This document shows, piece by piece, positions 60,297 to 64,000 of a DNA stretch of 64,000 nt. Where the stretch lies: positions 62,001 through 126,000 of the forward strand of contig NZ_JAFKOJ010000002.1 of assembly GCF_017303275.1 (NCBI RefSeq), written 5' to 3'. Origin of the DNA: Bacillus sp. NTK034 (GTDB lineage: Bacteria; Bacillota; Bacilli; Bacillales; Cytobacillaceae). Below the pieces are notes generated by a model that had not been told where the DNA came from, searched no databases, and saw only the letters and a list, made by a program, of their open reading frames with translations. The stretch's first letter is position 1. Every line of letters starts with the position of its first letter. The position numbers and the translations under genes are program-made.

Positions 60297-61205
60297 TTGC
60301 CAATAAAAATTCCTAAGCTGCTTCCTGCAAGGGAGATCTTAGAGGAAGAAAATATATTTATCATGGATGAGGACAGGGCCAAACAGCAGGATATTCGCCC
60401 ATTAAATATCCTCATCCTGAATTTGATGCCCGAAAAAGAAAAAACTGAAGCACACCTTTTAAGACTTCTTGGTAATACCCCTTTACAGGTGAACATTTCT
60501 TTTTTAAAAACCGCCACACATCAATCAAAAAATACCAGTCCTATGCATCTCGAACAATTCTATACTACGTTTGAGCAAGTCCGAAACCGCAAATTTGACG
60601 GAATGATCATAACTGGAGCACCTGTAGAGCTTCTCGACTTTAAAGAAGTGGACTATTGGGAGGAACTAACCGTTATCATGGATTGGACAAAAACGAATGT
60701 TACTTCCACCCTTCATATATGCTGGGGGGCACAGGCAGCATTATTTTATCACTTTGGAATTGGAAAATATGAGCTGCCCGAAAAATGCTCCGGTGTTTTT
60801 CTTCATGAAGTCCATGACAGAAGTGAAAAATTATTGAGAGGATTCGACGATATCTACTTTGCTCCTCATTCGCGCCATACAGATGTTTATACAGAACAAT
60901 TGCTTAATCACCCGGAAGTCAAGCTTCTGTCATCTTCTGAAGAGGCGGGACCTTTCATTATGAGCGCGAACAGCGGGAGACAAATTATGGTAACTGGCCA
61001 CTTGGAATATGAAGCAGCCACACTTGCAGAAGAATTCACAAGAGACAGAACCAGAGGCCTGCAGGTTCCCGTGCCAAAACACTATTTCCCGAATAATGAT
61101 CCTGGCAGAAGACCCCATAATAAATGGCGGTCACATGCCCATTTAATGTTTTCCAACTGGCTGAACTACTATGTTTACCAGGAAACTCCTTACGAGTGGG
61201 ATTAA
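60297..61205 (+). CDS. metA: Homoserine O-acetyltransferase (MetA type)
   Basis: 302-aa MetA. Catalytic cysteine 142 in [10 protein letters not shown] and the histidine/glutamate in VTGHLEYEA. Residue 111 is Glu (GAPVE); in the MetA family this Glu favours acetyl-CoA over succinyl-CoA, so I call an acetyltransferase. TTG start at 60297 after GGGAG. First committed step to methionine. Transcribed alone from a strong promoter to a perfect-stem terminator. Confidence 0.95.
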   Translation: MPIKIPKLLPAREILEEENIFIMDEDRAKQQDIRPLNILILNLMPEKEKTEAHLLRLLGNTPLQVNISFLKTATHQSKNTSPMHLEQFYTTFEQVRNRKFDGMIITGAPVELLDFKEVDYWEELTVIMDWTKTNVTSTLHICWGAQAALFYHFGIGKYELPEKCSGVFLHEVHDRSEKLLRGFDDIYFAPHSRHTDVYTEQLLNHPEVKLLSSSEEAGPFIMSANSGRQIMVTGHLEYEAATLAEEFTRDRTRGLQVPVPKHYFPNNDPGRRPHNKWRSHAHLMFSNWLNYYVYQETPYEWD

Positions 61206-61251
61206 TAGTGCAGTGGACGGATAACTTAATATACAGCAGAAAGTATGAAAA

Positions 61252-61297
61252 ATAGCCGGTTTTTGAGAGAATTAACCCTCTCAAAAACCGGCTTTTC
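61252..61297. terminator. Bidirectional terminator after metA
   Basis: AGCCGGTTTTTGAGAG and CTCTCAAAAACCGGCT form a perfect 16-bp stem; convergent AIM24 gene ends just after. Confidence 0.9.
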
Positions 61298-61298
61298 C

Positions 61299-61991
61299 TT
61301 ATGATTGCTGAGCATAATACACTTCTTCAAATGGCTGAACTACTACAAAACCGCTACCTGAAAACTTCATTTGGATCGACTCTCCGCTTCCTCTTCCAAG
61401 GAACGTTTTAAAAGAGACATCTGTTACAAATTCGGGCTGCAGTGTACCTGACCATGCAACTGTCGCATTCGGATCTGTATATACCGGATTATCAGGAGTA
61501 ACCAAAAGTGTCAGCGGCTCATAGTGAGAAGTGATAGCCACCATTCCTGTTCCTTCTAAACGGACATTGAACAAACCTCCTGCAAGCATGCCTGCCATCC
61601 TCTTCATTAACTTAATGTCCCAGCTGATGGAAGGCTCGAATGCAAGCAGATCATTCCCATTTACAAAGATGGCATCTCCATTGAGATTCAGGATTGAAAT
61701 CTTCTTTCCCTGGTCTGCAAGGTACAGTTTCCCATTGCCTGTAGCTTTCATTAATGCTGTGCCTTCACCAGTGAGTGCCTTTTTGAACATTTTGCCTAAG
61801 CCATGCTCGAGAATCCCTTCGCGCTCAAACTTAATTTGGCCGCGGTAGGAGACCATCCCCCCTGCTTTAGCCCAAACCTGGCTGGTTAAATTAATTTCGA
61901 GCATCCTTGGTGTTTCAAGTTCAAATAATCCTTCTCCTTTATCCTGCTGTTTCGTCTGGCTTACAAACTCTTCAATTGAATATCTGCTCAT
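61299..61991 (-). CDS. AIM24 family protein
   Basis: 230-aa all-beta AIM24 (COG2013) protein: [62 protein letters not shown] and a Gly-rich [23 protein letters not shown] end. Function in bacteria is unclear. It overlaps the upstream methyltransferase gene by 4 bases. Confidence 0.88.
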   Translation of the reverse strand: MSRYSIEEFVSQTKQQDKGEGLFELETPRMLEINLTSQVWAKAGGMVSYRGQIKFEREGILEHGLGKMFKKALTGEGTALMKATGNGKLYLADQGKKISILNLNGDAIFVNGNDLLAFEPSISWDIKLMKRMAGMLAGGLFNVRLEGTGMVAITSHYEPLTLLVTPDNPVYTDPNATVAWSGTLQPEFVTDVSFKTFLGRGSGESIQMKFSGSGFVVVQPFEEVYYAQQS

Positions 61992-62692
61992 TCTTTTCCC
62001 ATCCCTTTATTTTTATTGTTTTCAAGTATAAAGATCCACATAAAAGATAATGATTGCTTTAGCTCATCAGTCAGCGAGCCTTTTGAAAGCTGGTCTGATG
62101 CTTTTTTATAAACAGCCATTTCATCAATTTTTGACCATCCATTTTCATTTGCAAGCTGTTCAAATTCCCACGGCATCATGGTGTTGCAGATAACTTTTTC
62201 CTTATATAGCCTGCGGTAGCTGTTAGCCCGGGGTGCAGCTGTTGGACCAAGAATGCCTATACAAGCCCTTCCGCATGGCTTAACAGTTCGCTGAATTTCT
62301 TTTAATACATCCAGCGGGCTCTCTGTCCATTCCAGTGAATTGATGGCAAGGACCGCATCAAGTGCATTCTCTTCAAGCGAAAGATCGGAAATGTCTTCTT
62401 TCTTAAATACCGCACCAGTTTTTTCGTTCAGTTTTTCCGCTTTATGTATCATCTCTTCAGAGACATCAATCCCGATAACCTTATAGCCAGCCAAAGCAAG
62501 TTTGTACGATCCATACCCATCTCCACATCCAAGGTCACATACGGCAGACCCCTTTTTGACATGCCTTTCGAAGAAGGAGATAATATCCTTTCGGCTCCCT
62601 TCCTCCCACATTGACGCGCTCTTTGCATTCCATGATTCCGAATTTTTATCCCAAAGCTTCTCTGCTTCTGCAGACCAGTTAAAAGTGCTCAT
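61988..62692 (-). CDS. Class I SAM-dependent methyltransferase
   Basis: 234-aa methyltransferase: [23 protein letters not shown] for [20 protein letters not shown], and [26 protein letters not shown], the pattern of UbiE/BioC-like small-molecule methyltransferases. The frame opens at 62740, but the second ATG of a pair (62692) sits best behind GGGGGG. It is coupled to the AIM24 gene (ATGA). Substrate unknown. Confidence 0.82.
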   Translation of the reverse strand: MSTFNWSAEAEKLWDKNSESWNAKSASMWEEGSRKDIISFFERHVKKGSAVCDLGCGDGYGSYKLALAGYKVIGIDVSEEMIHKAEKLNEKTGAVFKKEDISDLSLEENALDAVLAINSLEWTESPLDVLKEIQRTVKPCGRACIGILGPTAAPRANSYRRLYKEKVICNTMMPWEFEQLANENGWSKIDEMAVYKKASDQLSKGSLTDELKQSLSFMWIFILENNKNKGMGKE

Positions 62693-62836
62693 CATATCCC
62701 CCCGTGTATGCATACGATTGTCCATTAAAAAAGTTCCCAATATTATAAATTCGCTAAGATTATCAGAAATACCTCTGATTATAAAATGTTAAAAACGTCA
62801 ACAATATTGATAGAAAATGAATAAGGAGAGTTTTGT

Positions 62837-63055
62837 ATGAACGGCGAACAGCTGACAGCAGTCTACAGAAACAACAATGATGAGATTATTTCATTCCAGA
62901 CATCCGGAGGACGGATCATTTCTTATCGTAAAGCACTATTGGAGGCTGAAGAAGGCTTGATTGAGGGTATTCAAATTTACGAACACGAAGATGGTTCTAT
63001 GTATCTAAATCCTTCCTATGCGTCATCTTTTGATGATTTCCCCAGCTTCTATTAA
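62837..63055 (+). CDS. DUF3892 domain protein
   Basis: 72-aa protein. ATG after AAGGAGAG. Pattern GEQLTAVYRNNNDEIISFQTSGGRIISYRKALLEAEEGLIEG matches the DUF3892 two-strand/two-helix motif. No signal peptide. Function unknown. Convergent with mntR, with a bidirectional terminator between. Confidence 0.72.
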   Translation: MNGEQLTAVYRNNNDEIISFQTSGGRIISYRKALLEAEEGLIEGIQIYEHEDGSMYLNPSYASSFDDFPSFY

Positions 63056-63072
63056 AACAGTAACAGTACATG

Positions 63073-63106
63073 AAAAAACCTGACGCAAAGCAGTCAGGTT
63101 TTTACT
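63073..63106. terminator. Bidirectional terminator between DUF3892 gene and mntR
   Basis: AACCTGAC-GCAAAGCA-GTCAGGTT stem flanked by A's and T's. Confidence 0.85.
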
Positions 63107-63527
63107 GTTCTTCTTCATTTTTACGCTGGATTTCCCTCAGCACTCCAATGCGGCTTTCATCTTCTTCAAAAAACTGAACCAGGTCGCCAACCCTGTCGAT
63201 GGCATCCCAGCTCAGGTGATGTTCAATGCCTTCCACATCTTCATAAATATTTTCTTCTTTGACTCCAATAATACGCAGGAGCTGTTCTAAAAGTTCATGC
63301 CGATATACAAGCCTCTTGCCGATTTTTTTCCCTTTTGGCGTTAAAATAAGCCCTCGGTATTTTTCATAAACAAGATACTCATCTTTATCAAGCTTCTGAA
63401 CCATTTTTGTCACAGAAGAGGGATGTACAGCGAGAGCCTCGGCAATATCAGAAACTCTGGCATATCCTTTGTCTTCGATTAACATATATATTTGTTCAAT
63501 GTAATCTTCCATACTTGGTGTTGGCAT
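63102..63527 (-). CDS. mntR: Manganese-responsive regulator MntR
   Basis: 141-aa DtxR-family regulator. N-terminal winged helix ([17 protein letters not shown], with D8 and E11), H77 in [10 protein letters not shown] and the metal ligands E99/E102/H103 in [10 protein letters not shown], the MntR set for Mn(II). ATG 63527 follows AGGAGG; the longer frame to 63545 is rejected. It represses Mn uptake in B. subtilis; no uptake gene is in the window, but a TerC (Mn efflux-type) protein is at 41.6 kb. Confidence 0.95.
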   Translation of the reverse strand: MPTPSMEDYIEQIYMLIEDKGYARVSDIAEALAVHPSSVTKMVQKLDKDEYLVYEKYRGLILTPKGKKIGKRLVYRHELLEQLLRIIGVKEENIYEDVEGIEHHLSWDAIDRVGDLVQFFEEDESRIGVLREIQRKNEEEQ

Positions 63528-63548
63528 TACACAACCTCCTGCCAATTA

Positions 63549-63784
63549 GAAAAGCGCAAGCGCCTTGCCCACAAAGGAACGCAGACTAAGAACGCCACGT
63601 CCTGTGGCAACGTCTGCATGACCCGCATCCTGCGGGCCTCAAGCACAAGACGAGCCTCTCAGAAAGGCGTTTTTTGCCTTTTTGGGAGGATTGCCCGAAA
63701 TGTGGAGGCTTATGACCCCGAGTCCCTAGGAGCCGAAACAAGACAAGCTTGTGACCTCGAGGGGGTAGGCGCTGGAGCTAGACA
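63549..63784 (+). ncRNA. Bacillaceae-1-like structured RNA element, copy 2 (expanded)
   Basis: Same core as copy 1 (63573-63656 versus 864-947, two differences). The RUCCU loops are kept. The third stem has changed in both arms (AAAGGC/GCCTTT and CCTC/GAGG in place of AAAGGTT/AACCTTT and GCCGGC), and the closing stem has changed from CATAAG/CTTATG to CACAAG (63644-63649)/CTTGTG (63748-63753). Its 3' part is about 50 bases longer and carries both a CTTATG and a CTTGTG segment, as if duplicated. A fragment GAAAAGCGC restarts at 63820. Confidence 0.72.
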
Positions 63785-64000
63785 ATTCTCAAAATTCAAA
63801 GAAATAAATTCAAATATTAGAAAAGCGCAGAGCGCATGTTCACTTTATATCTTTCATAAATAAATATAGGACTTTAACGATTTTACTACAGTTGGAAAAT
63901 AGAGACAAGGAAAGATGCTGCAGCAGGCAAAATCAGGTCTTTTGCGGGAAGAGAAATTTGACTCTGTTCTCCTGTCGGTCCCAGGTTAATTTAGCTGAAA
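63785..64000. other. Unassigned right-hand flank
   Basis: After the Bacillaceae-1-like copy, a short repeat-like fragment lies at 63820-63836. Bases 63880-64000 hold a possible 24-codon plus-strand ORF (ATG near 63915, GGAAAG upstream) and, on the minus strand, an open frame entering from the window edge. I cannot choose between them. No gene is claimed. Confidence 0.4.

Noticed and set aside
63860..64000. T-box, M-box or glycine riboswitch at the right edge
   Set aside because: No GGGUGGNACCGCG or other conserved core can be found.

Overview
The window is chromosomal DNA of a low-GC, endospore-forming Bacillaceae, close to Bacillus/Cytobacillus. Evidence: strong AGGAGG ribosome binding sites, frequent TTG/GTG starts, a YjcZ-type sporulation protein, a sigma-E-like promoter, two copies of a structured RNA element matching the Bacillaceae-1 motif (paired RUCCU loops), and long stretches in the same gene order as B. 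subtilis (yozE-yokU-kamA-yodPQRST; msrA-msrB-ypqE; ypmQRS-tatAC-ilvA-plsC-dfrA-thyA-ypjP; ypiP-brxA-ilvD; ypgR/ypgQ). No rRNA, tRNA, CRISPR array, transposase or prophage was seen. Most genes are on the minus strand. Names and families come from reading protein motifs; no database search was run.

Layout. (1) 0-12.6 kb: a lysine (beta-lysine) catabolic cluster on the minus strand, yodT-yodS-yodR-yodQ-gabT-like-ALDH-ablB-sigma54 activator-kamA-yokU. Compared with the B. subtilis operon it has gained a GABA-type aminotransferase, an aldehyde dehydrogenase and a dedicated sigma-54 activator. A near-consensus sigma-54 promoter precedes kamA, and a sigma-E-like -10 precedes yodT. (2) 12.6-20.6 kb: an LD-carboxypeptidase, an FAD-dependent dehydrogenase, a YjcZ-like miniprotein, an SGNH hydrolase, a DUF502 membrane protein, a PTS IIA protein, msrA/msrB, an RsgA paralogue, and a free-standing 23-codon gene with its own promoter and terminator. 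(3) 20.6-32.2 kb: ypmSRQ, a nucleoside hydrolase, a sensor kinase, DegV, DUF2535, tatC/tatA, ilvA, plsC, dfrA and thyA. (4) 32.2-43.1 kb: a secreted Pro-Pro-endopeptidase-like metalloprotease, then a Ter stress-response island (terD, terC, CitE-like lyase, PRTase-TRSP, StiP/PELOTA, HAD phosphatase; separately yceG-telA-terD). Both transcription units start with perfect TGAAAC-N16-CGTA sigma-W-type promoters. (5) 43.1-63.5 kb: ypjP, an aminotransferase, a 25-residue membrane miniprotein, ypiP, brxA, ilvD (CodY-like box over its promoter), cvfC/ypgR, an Uup/YfmR-type ABC-F protein, an HD phosphohydrolase, a second DegV, an amidohydrolase paired with an unusual 1022-residue GNAT fusion, an unknown protein, fhs, metA, an AIM24 protein, a methyltransferase, a DUF3892 protein and mntR. 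(6) Bacillaceae-1-like RNAs lie at about 0.9 kb and 63.6 kb.

How the genes fit together. Region 1 can be read as a route from lysine through beta-lysine, N6-acetyl-beta-lysine, a 3-oxo acid and its CoA ester to 4-acetamidobutyrate, GABA, succinate semialdehyde and succinate; the thiolytic step is not encoded here. Region 4 matches the described Ter systems that couple metal/envelope stress to synthesis of a predicted nucleoside-like metabolite. The best candidates for undescribed biology are the GNAT-giant/amidohydrolase pair, the PPEP-like protease beside the Ter island, the two free-standing miniprotein genes, and the sigma-54 rewiring of kamA.
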